The translations under genes and the position numbers were made by a program. The notes under the pieces are model-generated. The model was given only the letters and a program-made list of their open reading frames with translations. It did no database searches and was not told the DNA's origin. 64,000 bases of DNA from Acidobacteriota bacterium (lineage in GTDB: Bacteria; Acidobacteriota; Terriglobia; Terriglobales; Acidobacteriaceae): assembly GCA_021816455.1 (NCBI GenBank), contig JAKAXU010000001.1, positions 62,001 through 126,000 on the forward strand, read 5' to 3'. Below are positions 46,035-55,468 of this stretch, piece by piece (position 1 is the stretch's first letter; every line of letters begins with the position of its first letter).

Positions 46035-48476
46035 TTATTCTGCCGGTGGGGCATTGGAACCGGCGGGGAGGGTGAACTGGAAGCTGCTGCCTTTGCCTGG
46101 TGCACTCTCCACCCAGATGCGTCCGCCGTGCTGGCGGATGATCTGACGGCAGAGGGCAAGCCCCATGCCGGTTCCTCCCAGGTCGCGTGTGTCGGAGGCG
46201 TCGCCCTGGCGGAAGCGCTCAAAGATGAATTCCAGCTTGTCCTCAGGGATGCCGCGACCCTGATCTGAGACGGTGAGCTTGACCTGATCGGAGGCAAACT
46301 GCTCGGCGGAGAGCCGAATGACAGTGTGCGGTGGCGAGAACTTGATCGCGTTGTGGATCAGTTCGGTGAGAACCTGGACGATTCGCTCCTCGTCAGCATA
46401 AACGGTATGTCCGGGCGCGTCGAAGCGGAAGGAAATGCCAACGCGGCCGGCGGCTTCGTGAGCAATATCCGAGGCACGACGCAGCAGGTCGTTGGCCGGA
46501 ATCACTTTGCGATCGAGTTCCACTCCGCCGCGTTCACCCGCATCGAAGTCAAGGATGTCGTTGACCAGACGGATGAGGCGGTCGGAGTTACCGAGCGCAA
46601 CCTCGACCATCTGTTTCTGTTTTTCAGGGCGTTTATCGAGTGCCCCGGAGGCAATGAGTCCGAGCGAGGCGCGAAGCGAGGTGAGCGGTGTACGCAGCTC
46701 GTGGCTGACGGTGGAGATAAACTCGTCCTTCATGCGGTCGAGGCGGCGCTGTTCAGCGACGTCCTGGAAGGCGACGACCATGCCGGCGATCTCGCCTTCG
46801 TCGAGGATCGGCGTTGCAACATACTCAACGGGGAAGCTGGTGTTGTCGGCGCGCCAGAAGACATCGTCACGGATGCGGATGCCTTCGCCGCGCTCCAGGG
46901 CTTTGAGGATGGCGCAGTTGGAGGCGGAGTGAATGGAGCCGTCGGCGTGATGGTGGTGGATCGCGTCGTGGACAGGCCGGCTGACGAGTTGCTCGGGAGT
47001 TGAGCCAAGCATTCGGGCGGCGGCGGGATTGACGAAGGTGAAGCGCCCATCAAGGTCCATGCCGTAGATGCCGTCGCCGACCGCGGCAAGGATGAGCTCC
47101 TGCTGGCGTCGAACGAGCTGGAGCTGGTCTTCGGTGACAAGCTGGTCGGTGACATCGATGCCGTGGGTGAGGATGAAGGATGGCATGCCCGGCATGTCCA
47201 TGCGTCGGCTGGAGAACTCGATGCTGCGCTCGGAGCCGTCTTTGCGCAGCATTGGGATAATACTGTGAAAATCGCCGGACTCCGGCAGGGTCTGGAGGGA
47301 TTCGGCGAAGAGCTTCCTTCCAAGCGGGGCGAGGACGTCGCTGAGCGGTTTCCCGGTAAGCTCCTCCACCGTATACCCCAGACTGACCGCGGTGATGGAG
47401 TTCAGTGATGTAATGCGTCCATCCAGAGTGGTGGTGAAGATGAACGACAGGCTGCTTTCGACAACGTGTCGATAGCGAGCTTCCATGGAAAGCAGGGCCA
47501 TTTCAGCGACGCGCTGGTCGGTGACCTCGCGGCCAGTGAAGAGCAGGAACTGAGCGGCATGGTTGTGGCCGGTGGCAGCATCGGGCAGCGGACGGAGCGT
47601 CCACTGAATGCGGCGCGGAGCGCTGTCAACGCATTGCCAGTAGTTCTCGTAGGGACCAACGACCTTCCCAGAGGCGGCTTCGGCGACCTTGGAAACGGCC
47701 CAGCCGTGTGCATTCTGCTCGATCATCAGAGATTCAACGAGGGGCTTGCCGACGACCTGATCCGGCAACATCCCGGTGAGCAGCTCGCAGGCGCGATTCC
47801 AGCGCAGGATATTCCCAGCCTTGTCCAGGACGGCGACCAGAGCGGGAACCGACTCCAGAGCGGCAGCCAGAAAGCTTCGCTCGACGGCCAGAGCACGCTC
47901 CAGACGCTGGCGCTCGTACCCGAGCTGATGTTGCTGGGTGGACTGTCGCAGGAGATCGACCTGAGCGGTGACCTGACGGGCCAGAACCGCGAGTAACGGG
48001 AGATGATGCCCATTGAATCGACCCGGCTCAGCCGCAAGAACGGCAAGCGTGCCGATCGGATTTTCCACGAAGGAGGGATCGGCTACGGCGGAAACAAGCT
48101 GAGGCGCGCGGCGTGTGTCAGACGCAGGGGACAGGGGAATGCCCAGATAGGAGTGACACCAGGCGGTGTTTTCCAGCGGAACTCCCCGCGGAGCAAACCG
48201 CTCGTGTTCCGCGGCGTTCAGAATCAGCAGCGGTTTCTTCTGATGCAGGGTGCGGAAGCAGGCTGTGGAAAGAGCAGCCTGCTGGTCGGCCTGGAATCCC
48301 CAGGTCGCCAGAAAACGGAGGAGCGGGCCATCCTGCCAGGCAATATAGGCGTAATCTGCGCCGGAAAGAATGGCTGCCAGATGGAGAATTTCTTCAAATG
48401 GGCGTTTGTCGGCGCGATCGATCTCGGCCAGCGGACTGGACCGGGCAGGCGTCGGAATGGAGGATGGCGCGGACAT
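46035..48476 (-). CDS. Soluble GAF-PAS-PAS-PAS sensor histidine kinase
   Basis: 813 aa with no membrane helix, so a cytosolic sensor. A GAF-like domain (about 25-175) is followed by three PAS domains (about 200-320, 330-450 and 455-575), the H-box STVSHELRTPLTS with His592, and an HATPase domain (N-box HNAIKF 708-713, DQGRGIP 738-744, GGTGMGLA 767-774). No receiver domain or response regulator gene is adjacent, so it is an orphan kinase. Divergent from dxs with 289 bp between. The signal is unknown. Confidence 0.9.
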   Translation of the reverse strand: MSAPSSIPTPARSSPLAEIDRADKRPFEEILHLAAILSGADYAYIAWQDGPLLRFLATWGFQADQQAALSTACFRTLHQKKPLLILNAAEHERFAPRGVPLENTAWCHSYLGIPLSPASDTRRAPQLVSAVADPSFVENPIGTLAVLAAEPGRFNGHHLPLLAVLARQVTAQVDLLRQSTQQHQLGYERQRLERALAVERSFLAAALESVPALVAVLDKAGNILRWNRACELLTGMLPDQVVGKPLVESLMIEQNAHGWAVSKVAEAASGKVVGPYENYWQCVDSAPRRIQWTLRPLPDAATGHNHAAQFLLFTGREVTDQRVAEMALLSMEARYRHVVESSLSFIFTTTLDGRITSLNSITAVSLGYTVEELTGKPLSDVLAPLGRKLFAESLQTLPESGDFHSIIPMLRKDGSERSIEFSSRRMDMPGMPSFILTHGIDVTDQLVTEDQLQLVRRQQELILAAVGDGIYGMDLDGRFTFVNPAAARMLGSTPEQLVSRPVHDAIHHHHADGSIHSASNCAILKALERGEGIRIRDDVFWRADNTSFPVEYVATPILDEGEIAGMVVAFQDVAEQRRLDRMKDEFISTVSHELRTPLTSLRASLGLIASGALDKRPEKQKQMVEVALGNSDRLIRLVNDILDFDAGERGGVELDRKVIPANDLLRRASDIAHEAAGRVGISFRFDAPGHTVYADEERIVQVLTELIHNAIKFSPPHTVIRLSAEQFASDQVKLTVSDQGRGIPEDKLEFIFERFRQGDASDTRDLGGTGMGLALCRQIIRQHGGRIWVESAPGKGSSFQFTLPAGSNAPPAE

Positions 48477-48648
48477 GGTCCCTGACGGTCCAAGGAGTAG
48501 TATCGCCCAAAAACAGGGCGGAATCGGAGCAAAATCACGGATAAGCTTTCGATGGAACTGCGGTTGGAAGTCCGGGCCGGTTCGACGACGTCGAAGACGT
48601 GCGAGCAGGGGAATCCTTAATGATGCAGAAATGACAGAAAATTGGACT

Positions 48649-48657
48649 TGTTATACT
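48649..48657 (+). promoter_or_regulatory. Extended -10 promoter of dxs
   Basis: TGTTATACT, that is TGn plus TATACT (48652-48657), giving a transcript start near 48664 and a leader of about 100 nt before dxs. The -35 region is weak, as allowed for extended -10 promoters. Confidence 0.5.
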
Positions 48658-48765
48658 CGATTGGATGCGCAGGGTCGCGACACCCGGTCTTGACGGTCCG
48701 TGCCCGCGCCGATGTTCGCAAGACGAAAACCGAAAGCGAAAGTGAAGTAGCAGGGCAAAGCAAGC

Positions 48766-50700
48766 ATGGCAAGTATTCTGGAAACGATCAACTCGGCAGG
48801 GGATCTGAAGCGGCTGAAAATGGCCGACCTTGAGCCTCTGGCTGCGGAGATTCGCGCATACCTGATCCAGAACCTGTCGCGGACAGGCGGTCATCTGGGA
48901 CCGAACCTCGGAGTGGTCGAACTGACGATTGCTCTTCATCGGGTCTTTGAGACCCCGACCGACAAGATCACCATGGACGTAAGCCACCAGGCCTATATCC
49001 ACAAGCTGCTGACGGGGCGACGGGAGCAGTTTCCAACGATCCGCCAACCGGGCGGGCTGAATGGCTTCATGCTCCGCACCGAAAGCGAACACGACGCCTA
49101 CGGCGCTGGACATGCAGGAACGGCGCTCTCCGCGGCTCTTGGAATGGCCGTAGCCCGCGATCTGCAGGGCGGGACCAATCATGTGATCGCGGTGGCAGGA
49201 GACGCGGCCTTTACCAACGGCATCTCCTATGAGGCGCTGAACAACATTGCGTCGCAGACGCGGCGCATGATTGTGATCCTGAACGACAACGAATGGTCGA
49301 TCGACCGCAACGTAGGCGCAATTGCCAACTACTTCCACCGGATTGTCACCAACGAGCACTACAAACACCTGCATGACTCAGCGGCGAAGCTGCTGCAGCG
49401 GCTGGGCGGCAAAGCAGTGCGAAACGTGGCGCGTAAGGCCGAGGAAGCGGCAAAAGGATTGCTCTGGCCGTCGATGATCTTCGAGGAGTTTGGACTGACC
49501 TACTACGGGCCGATAGACGGACACAATATCCCGCTGCTGATCGAGACGCTGGAGTTTCTGAAGCGGGAAGACAAGCCGGTGCTGCTGCATGTCCTCACAC
49601 AGAAAGGCAAGGGATACCAGCCGGCCCTGGACAAACAGAAAAAGTTTCACGGTCTTGGACCGTATGATCCGGAGACGGGCGAGACAAAGCCGGCTGGTCA
49701 GGTGACATACTCGGAGGTCTTTGCCCACACACTGGTGGAGCTTGCCCGTGAGGACGAGCGTGTGGTGGCGATTACCGCAGCGATGCCGAATGGGACAGGG
49801 TTGGACCTCTTCCGCCCGCACCATCCAAAACGCTACTTCGACGTAGGGATCGCCGAGGAGCATGCGGTGATCTTTGCCGCAGGTCTGGCGACGCAGGGCA
49901 TGAAGCCGGTCTGCGCAATCTACTCAACCTTTTTGCAACGGGCTTTTGACCCGATTGTGCATGATGTATGCCTGCAGAAACTGCCGGTCGTCTTCTGCAT
50001 GGATCGCGCGGGGCTTTCCGGAGACGACGGACCGACGCATCACGGACTCTTTGATATCGCATACCTGCGGGGAATCCCGGAGATCGTCGTGATGGCGCCG
50101 AAGGACGAAGACGAGTTGGCCGATATGATGAAAACCGCGCTCACGCTCAACGGCCCGAGCGCGATCCGGTATCCGCGTGGAACGGTGGTCGGAGTAGAGC
50201 GCAAGCCCAGACCGGAACTGCTGCCGGTGGGCAAGGCTGAGGTAATTCGGCGTGGGCGCGCAACCCGAACAGATGTGGCAATTTTTGCTCTCGGACCGAT
50301 GGTGACGATGGCCGAAGAGGTGGCGGTGAAGCTGGAGTCCGAAGGATATTCCGCGGCAGTGGTGAATGCGCGGTTTGTAAAGCCTCTGGACAAAGATGTG
50401 ATTCGGGAATACGCCTCGCAGGGCGCGGTCCTGCTGACGATGGAAGATCACGCGCTGATGGGCGGGTTTGGCGCAGCAGTGCTGGAGGCACTGGACGAGA
50501 TGAAGCTGAGCGCGCCGGTGATGCGCGTGGGCTGGCCGGACCAGTTTATCGAGCATGGCAAGGTGGATCAACTTCGGCAGAGATACGGGCTGACGGCGGC
50601 AGCGGCGCTGGAGCGCGTCAAGGCTGCACTGATCTCCCGCAAGACAGAACGAAACACAGTAGCGTGGTCGGAATCCGCGCAACGCAGGATCGCCGGGTGA
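48766..50700 (+). CDS. dxs: 1-deoxy-D-xylulose-5-phosphate synthase (divergent)
   Basis: Thiamine-diphosphate enzyme joining pyruvate and glyceraldehyde-3-phosphate, first step of the MEP isoprenoid pathway, 644 aa. Conserved features include SRTGGHLGPNLGVVELTIALH, SHQAYIHKLLTGRR, the DGHNIPLL His, the catalytic Glu in FDVGIAEEHAV, and MDRAGLSGDDGPTHHG. The TPP motif reads GDAAFTNG (145-152), where most DXS proteins have GDGA(M/L)TAG, and GFMLRTESEHDAYGAGHAGT differs from the usual GFTKRSES...GAGHSST. It is therefore a diverged DXS or a second DXS-like paralogue. It overlaps the next gene (GTGA). Confidence 0.85.
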   Translation: MASILETINSAGDLKRLKMADLEPLAAEIRAYLIQNLSRTGGHLGPNLGVVELTIALHRVFETPTDKITMDVSHQAYIHKLLTGRREQFPTIRQPGGLNGFMLRTESEHDAYGAGHAGTALSAALGMAVARDLQGGTNHVIAVAGDAAFTNGISYEALNNIASQTRRMIVILNDNEWSIDRNVGAIANYFHRIVTNEHYKHLHDSAAKLLQRLGGKAVRNVARKAEEAAKGLLWPSMIFEEFGLTYYGPIDGHNIPLLIETLEFLKREDKPVLLHVLTQKGKGYQPALDKQKKFHGLGPYDPETGETKPAGQVTYSEVFAHTLVELAREDERVVAITAAMPNGTGLDLFRPHHPKRYFDVGIAEEHAVIFAAGLATQGMKPVCAIYSTFLQRAFDPIVHDVCLQKLPVVFCMDRAGLSGDDGPTHHGLFDIAYLRGIPEIVVMAPKDEDELADMMKTALTLNGPSAIRYPRGTVVGVERKPRPELLPVGKAEVIRRGRATRTDVAIFALGPMVTMAEEVAVKLESEGYSAAVVNARFVKPLDKDVIREYASQGAVLLTMEDHALMGGFGAAVLEALDEMKLSAPVMRVGWPDQFIEHGKVDQLRQRYGLTAAAALERVKAALISRKTERNTVAWSESAQRRIAG

Positions 50701-52226
50701 ACGAGCCGCGAGGCCGACAAAAGCAGGGCCGCAGCGGCGTAGATACCGCGATCGTGAGGCTGCTGTGGTTGCGCGCGACAGCGTTTCTCCTGCTGGCGAC
50801 GATGCTGGCTCCGACGGCGATGGCGGCGCGCGACGCGCAGGCCCAGTCGGCGCCGCTGCTGGTTTTGGCAGGCGGCACGATTATCGACGTAAGCAACTGG
50901 GGACACTCGGCCAACGATCTTCACGACGCAGCGATCTTCATTCGCGATGGACAGATCACGGCGGTGGGACCGCGCGCGGCGATGCAGATCCCAAAAGATG
51001 CGACCGTGATTGACTGCACGGGAAAGTATCTGGTGCCCGGTCTGGTGGACGGCTACTCGACGATGAGCAGCCAGGGTGAAGCGCTCGCCAATCTTTATAT
51101 GGGCGTGACGACAGTGGTGGCGCGGACCGGAGGCAATGACGGACCGCCGGACCTGCATGCCGCGCCTGGACCGCAGATTTACCGCATTGCGACGGTGGGA
51201 ACGACCGACGACAACAATCCTCTGCGGTCGCTGCCTGGATGGAGCCGGACTCTGCACGTAACCGGAGCGCATCCGGCGGAGCTGACTCCTGCTCAGACCG
51301 CTCTGGAGCTGACGGCTCTGGAGCAGATGGGAGTGCGTGCTGTGCTCCTCGGCCCCGCGGTGACGGCTGCCAACAGTCAGTGGATTCTGGAACATGCACG
51401 TACACTGGGCATGGCCACGTATGGGGTATTTGCGGCAACGCCGGTCCGGTTGGGGGTCAGGGATGGCGTGGATCTGCTGCTGCACATGGGCATGTATGAG
51501 ATTGGCGTCGTGCCCGACGAGCTTCAGACCCCGCTGGCCGATGACGCCTATGGCGCGGCGGCGCGGACAGCCTACGGATACGCCGAGCACCTGCCGCCGA
51601 TGGATCCGCATCTGCACGATTACGCACGGTTCCTCGCTTCGCACCGGACAGCCCTGATGCCAACCTTCAGCGAGTATTTTCTGCGGCTGCCCGATCACCG
51701 CAACCTGTGGGCGGAGCCAGCGGCTCAGCTGCTGAACCCACATCTGGCCGATGGACTGACCGATCGCTCAACCGGAGAGATGATCTATCCTCTACCGAGC
51801 TGGGAGCGCCGACTGCCGCAGATGACGCAGCGATGGCTGGAGGCCGGACTTAGCAAACGCGCGAACCAGCAGGCGGAGCGGCTGTGGGCGATCAACCAGG
51901 CCATCTTCGAGGCGTATCCACATTATCTGGCGGGAAGCGGCGCAGCACAGATGGGCGCTCTCCCCGGCATCTCCCTCCAGGTGGAGTTGGAGATGATGAC
52001 CCGGCTTGGATTGTCTCCGCGCGAAGCTCTGGCGGCAGCAACCAACAACTACGCCGTCCAAATGCACTGGACAGAGTTGGGCGCGATTGAGCCGGGGCGG
52101 CGCGCAGATATTCTGGTGCTGGATGCCGACCCGACGGCAAGCATCTGGAATCTGCGGCAATTCCGAACTCTGGTGGTGAACGGTGTAGTGATGCAGCGGG
52201 ATGCCCTGATACGAATCGGACGGTGA
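50697..52226 (+). CDS. Exported amidohydrolase-fold protein lacking the metal-binding residues
   Basis: 509 aa. Signal peptide or anchor at about residues 20-48 (LRATAFLLLATMLAPTAMAA), then the amidohydrolase beta-sandwich start LVLAGGTIID and the closing NYAVQMHWTELGAIEPGRRADILVLDADP. The expected metal motif PGLIDxHxH reads PGLVDGYSTM (114-123), and the usual G(T/S)DA...LHxELE segment reads GSGAAQMGALPGISLQVELE, so the HxH, the late Asp and a His are all missing. Probably not a classical metal hydrolase. GTG 50697 overlaps the dxs stop, giving translational coupling. Confidence 0.8.
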   Translation: MNEPRGRQKQGRSGVDTAIVRLLWLRATAFLLLATMLAPTAMAARDAQAQSAPLLVLAGGTIIDVSNWGHSANDLHDAAIFIRDGQITAVGPRAAMQIPKDATVIDCTGKYLVPGLVDGYSTMSSQGEALANLYMGVTTVVARTGGNDGPPDLHAAPGPQIYRIATVGTTDDNNPLRSLPGWSRTLHVTGAHPAELTPAQTALELTALEQMGVRAVLLGPAVTAANSQWILEHARTLGMATYGVFAATPVRLGVRDGVDLLLHMGMYEIGVVPDELQTPLADDAYGAAARTAYGYAEHLPPMDPHLHDYARFLASHRTALMPTFSEYFLRLPDHRNLWAEPAAQLLNPHLADGLTDRSTGEMIYPLPSWERRLPQMTQRWLEAGLSKRANQQAERLWAINQAIFEAYPHYLAGSGAAQMGALPGISLQVELEMMTRLGLSPREALAAATNNYAVQMHWTELGAIEPGRRADILVLDADPTASIWNLRQFRTLVVNGVVMQRDALIRIGR

Positions 52227-52364
52227 GCACACAGAAGTCTTGGCGCGGAATAGCGGCGTATGATTCTGGTGGATTCCTTCCTCGCTGGTTGTTCTGTAGT
52301 GTGTTGTTTCCACCTGGAAGCGAAGCAGTACGGAACGCTCTCCTGGAAAAGAAAGGAATTTACA

Positions 52365-53387
52365 GTGAACGGCTTGAAGATTTTGCGACGAATTGGCGTT
52401 GCTGCAGTATGTATTCTGTCTTCCGGAACGCACCTGCTCAAGGCACAGGGGGCAGCAACCGGCCTCAAAAAGAGCGTGCTGCAAACGGTGGCCGACGTCC
52501 CTCTGCCCGGTCCTGCCGTTCGCTTCGATTATCAGAGTCTGGATACGGGGAACGAACGTCTCTATATCGCTCATATGAACGCGGATCATCTGGTGGTTTT
52601 CAGCACGGCCAAACGACAGGTGACCGCCAATCTGGACGGATTCACGCGGGTTCACGGGGTGATCGCAGTTCCGGAGATCGATCGCGTCTATGCGTCAGCC
52701 ACCGGAAAGCACGAGGTCATCGCTGTGGAGGCGAAGACTTTGAAGATCGTGGGTTCCGGCGGCCCGATCGTCTATCCCGATGGACTTGCTTACGCGCCAA
52801 CTGTGAAGCGGGTCTTTGTCTCCGACGAGCACGGCGGAGTGGACGCGGTCATCGATGCGCAGACAAACCGGATGATTGCCTCGATTCCGCTCGGTGGAGG
52901 AGCGGGTAACACCGTGTACGACGCAGGATCGAATCGCATTCTGGTGGCCGTGCACGGGGTGAACGAGTTGGTTGCAATTGATCCCGAAAGCCTGCAGGTC
53001 GTGGGCCGGTATCGGCTCCCGGGGATTGAAAATCCACATGGCATCGCACTGGATCCCGAACATCGACTGGCCTTTATCGCAGGAGAGGAAAATCATTCGC
53101 TCACCGTCTTCGATCTGAATACGATGAAAGAGCTTTCCGTGCAGTCGGTAGGCGACGATCCGGACGTGCTGGCCTTCGACTCAGGGCTGGGGATTCTCTA
53201 CGTTGCAGCAGAGTCGGGGACGGTGACCGTCCTTCGGGAGAGTCGCCGCGAGCTGCATCAGATGGGACAGATCACCTTGCCACACGCACATACCGTCGCG
53301 GTCGATCCCAGGACGCATCTGGTTTATTTTCCTCTGGAGAATATTGACGGGCATCCGCTGCTGCGGATTATGCGCCCGACGGAGTGA
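52365..53387 (+). CDS. Secreted YncE-like beta-propeller protein
   Basis: 340 aa with signal peptide (IGVAAVCILSSGTHLLKAQ) and repeated blade motifs of about 42 residues (RLYIAHMNADHLVVFST, HEVIAVEAKTLKIVG, GGVDAVIDAQTNRMIAS, NELVAIDPESLQVVGRY, HSLTVFDLNTMKEL). This is the YVTN/40-bladed or NHL-like propeller fold typical of YncE. GTG 52365 has AAGGA upstream. Role unknown; such proteins bind ligands or act as scaffolds in the periplasm. It follows the amidohydrolase-like gene by 138 bp in the same direction. Confidence 0.8.
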   Translation: MNGLKILRRIGVAAVCILSSGTHLLKAQGAATGLKKSVLQTVADVPLPGPAVRFDYQSLDTGNERLYIAHMNADHLVVFSTAKRQVTANLDGFTRVHGVIAVPEIDRVYASATGKHEVIAVEAKTLKIVGSGGPIVYPDGLAYAPTVKRVFVSDEHGGVDAVIDAQTNRMIASIPLGGGAGNTVYDAGSNRILVAVHGVNELVAIDPESLQVVGRYRLPGIENPHGIALDPEHRLAFIAGEENHSLTVFDLNTMKELSVQSVGDDPDVLAFDSGLGILYVAAESGTVTVLRESRRELHQMGQITLPHAHTVAVDPRTHLVYFPLENIDGHPLLRIMRPTE

Positions 53388-53391
53388 TGGC

Positions 53392-53829
53392 ATGGCCGGG
53401 AGCGATGAAGCTGGAGAACAGATGGATATCCGGATTGACTGCGAGCCGAACCTGACGGTGGAGGAGTTTCGAGGGGTTCTGGTTGCGTCCACGCTGGGCG
53501 AACGCAGGCCGGTGGACGAACCGGAACGGCTGGAGCGTATGCTGCGGCAGGCCGATCTGATTGTGACGGCACGGGATGGAGAGCGGCTGGTAGGAGTCTC
53601 GCGGGCGTTGACGGACTTCTCCTACTGCTGCTATCTCTCCGACCTGGCCGTGGACGCAGCATATCAGCGAAGGGGAATCGGGAAAATCCTGGTGGAAGAG
53701 ACACACCGACTGGCCGGGGTGGAGGTGACGACGCTGGTCCTGGCGGCGGCACCGGCGGCCGAGAGCTACTACCCGAAGATCGGGATGCAGCCGCTGGCCA
53801 GCGCATGGATGGTCCGACGGACCCGATGA
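53392..53829 (+). CDS. GNAT family N-acetyltransferase
   Basis: 145 aa. The acetyl-CoA loop is AAYQRRGIGKILVEE, preceded by the LSDLAVD strand and followed by VLAAAPAAESYYPKIGMQ, which is the standard GNAT core. ATG 53392 lies 4 nt after the stop of the propeller gene, with GGAG 7 nt upstream; ATG 53422 is an alternative. Substrate unknown. The absence of a signal peptide means it is cytosolic although its upstream partner is secreted. Confidence 0.85.
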   Translation: MAGSDEAGEQMDIRIDCEPNLTVEEFRGVLVASTLGERRPVDEPERLERMLRQADLIVTARDGERLVGVSRALTDFSYCCYLSDLAVDAAYQRRGIGKILVEETHRLAGVEVTTLVLAAAPAAESYYPKIGMQPLASAWMVRRTR

Positions 53830-53889
53830 AAGAGCCGCGCGGGCGATGGTCAGAATCGCCTTTCTTGACTCGTCGTGGAGACTCAGCAC

Positions 53890-55371
53890 TTAGCCTTTGG
53901 GTGCCGGGCGTTTTTTCTCTGCTTCCAGGAAACGACGCAGTCGGTCGATGCTGCGGGCCTTGCCGAAGAGAATCATGCTTTCGACCAGCGGCGGACTCAT
54001 TGTGCTGCCAGTGAGTATGGCGCGCAGCAGCATGAAGTTTTCCTTGACGGACCACTGCTTTTCTTCGCCCAATCGCTTGAGCGCCGACTCAATGCCGACC
54101 GGCTCCCAGTCGGCGGACTCCAGTGTGGTGAGTTGTTCGGCAACGAAGGCAAGCGTCTCTTCCCTGCCCCGGTTTTTCGGCAGGAAGACGGACTCAGGCG
54201 GATGAGTGTTGTCGTTGAAGAGGAATCCGGTGAGGTCGCCGAACTGGCTGAGCAGCTCGATGCGCGTCTGGATGAGCGCGGCGATGGGGCGCAGGTAGCT
54301 GTCGGAGAGGATATTGGAGCGCAAGGCGGCGTAAAAGTCGTCGGGCGAAAGCGCGCGGATATATTCGCCGTTAAGCCACTTGAGCTTGGTGAGATCGAAG
54401 ACGGGCCCGCCGGTGCGGATGTTCTCGTGGCGGAAGCTGGAGACCATCTCGTCCAGTGTGAACTTCTCGGTGCCGTGGTTGAAATCCGCAGGCATGCCGC
54501 CGCCCATCAGACCCAGAAAATTGATGACGGCCTGCGGGAGATAACCGGCTTCGCGATAGTAAATGAGCGAAACGGGGTTTTTGCGCTTGGAGATTTTGGA
54601 TTTGTCCTGGTTGCGCAGAAGCGGCATATGCCAGAAGCGCGGCTGTTGCCAGCCAAAGAACTGGTAGAGCAGGACGTGCTTGGGCGTGGAGGATATCCAC
54701 TCCTCGGCGCGAATCACGTCGGTGATCTGCATCAGGTGGTCATCGACCACGTTGGCGAGGTGATACGTGGGATAGCCGTCGGATTTGAGCAGCACCTGGT
54801 CATCGACGTTGTGATGGTCGAAGGTGATCGCTCCGCGCAGCTCGTCGGTAAAGGTGGTTGAACCCTCCGCGGGAACACGCATGCGGATGACTGAGGGCGT
54901 TCCGGCGGCCAGATGCGCCTGAATCTGTTCTTCGGTGAGCGCGCGGCAGGTGCCCGGATAACGCGGCGGCAGCTTCGCGGCGATCTGCTGGCGCCGGTCG
55001 GCTTCGAGCTTCTCTGCGGTGCAAAAGCAGCGGTAGGCGTGACCGGATGCCAGTAGCTGGTCAGCGTGTTCGCGATAGATTTGGGTGCGCTCGGACTGGC
55101 GGTATGGACCGTATGGACCTCCCACATCCGGACCCTCGTCCCAGTTGAGTCCGAGCCAGCGAAGGGAGTCGAAGATCATCTGCTCACTGGTGGAAACGAA
55201 GCGGGTGCGGTCGGTATCTTCAATGCGCAGGACGAACTGACCGTTACGCTGGCGCGCGTAAAGGTAGTTGATGAGGCCAATGTAAGCGGTGCCAACGTGA
55301 GGATCGCCGGTGGGCGAAGGCGCGATACGCACGCGAACGGGACGAACAGCAGAATCAGGAGCTTGGGACAT
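53890..55371 (-). CDS. gltX: Glutamyl-tRNA synthetase
   Basis: Class I aminoacyl-tRNA synthetase, 493 aa. The HIGH-type motif is in APSPTGDPHVGTAY, the KMSKS-type motif is KISKR (in DKSKISKRKN), and the anticodon-binding helical domain follows. Whether it is discriminating (Glu only) or also charges tRNA-Gln cannot be decided from the sequence; many such bacteria use GatCAB. It converges with the acetyltransferase gene. Confidence 0.95.
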   Translation of the reverse strand: MSQAPDSAVRPVRVRIAPSPTGDPHVGTAYIGLINYLYARQRNGQFVLRIEDTDRTRFVSTSEQMIFDSLRWLGLNWDEGPDVGGPYGPYRQSERTQIYREHADQLLASGHAYRCFCTAEKLEADRRQQIAAKLPPRYPGTCRALTEEQIQAHLAAGTPSVIRMRVPAEGSTTFTDELRGAITFDHHNVDDQVLLKSDGYPTYHLANVVDDHLMQITDVIRAEEWISSTPKHVLLYQFFGWQQPRFWHMPLLRNQDKSKISKRKNPVSLIYYREAGYLPQAVINFLGLMGGGMPADFNHGTEKFTLDEMVSSFRHENIRTGGPVFDLTKLKWLNGEYIRALSPDDFYAALRSNILSDSYLRPIAALIQTRIELLSQFGDLTGFLFNDNTHPPESVFLPKNRGREETLAFVAEQLTTLESADWEPVGIESALKRLGEEKQWSVKENFMLLRAILTGSTMSPPLVESMILFGKARSIDRLRRFLEAEKKRPAPKG

Positions 55372-55468
55372 GCAGGAGTGATCGCTTTCCGGAGGACTGC
55401 CCGGTTGCGGGAGCCTCCTTCATGCTAGCACTTGGCGTGCTTGGAGCGTCTCAGTGGGAAGTCGCGCG

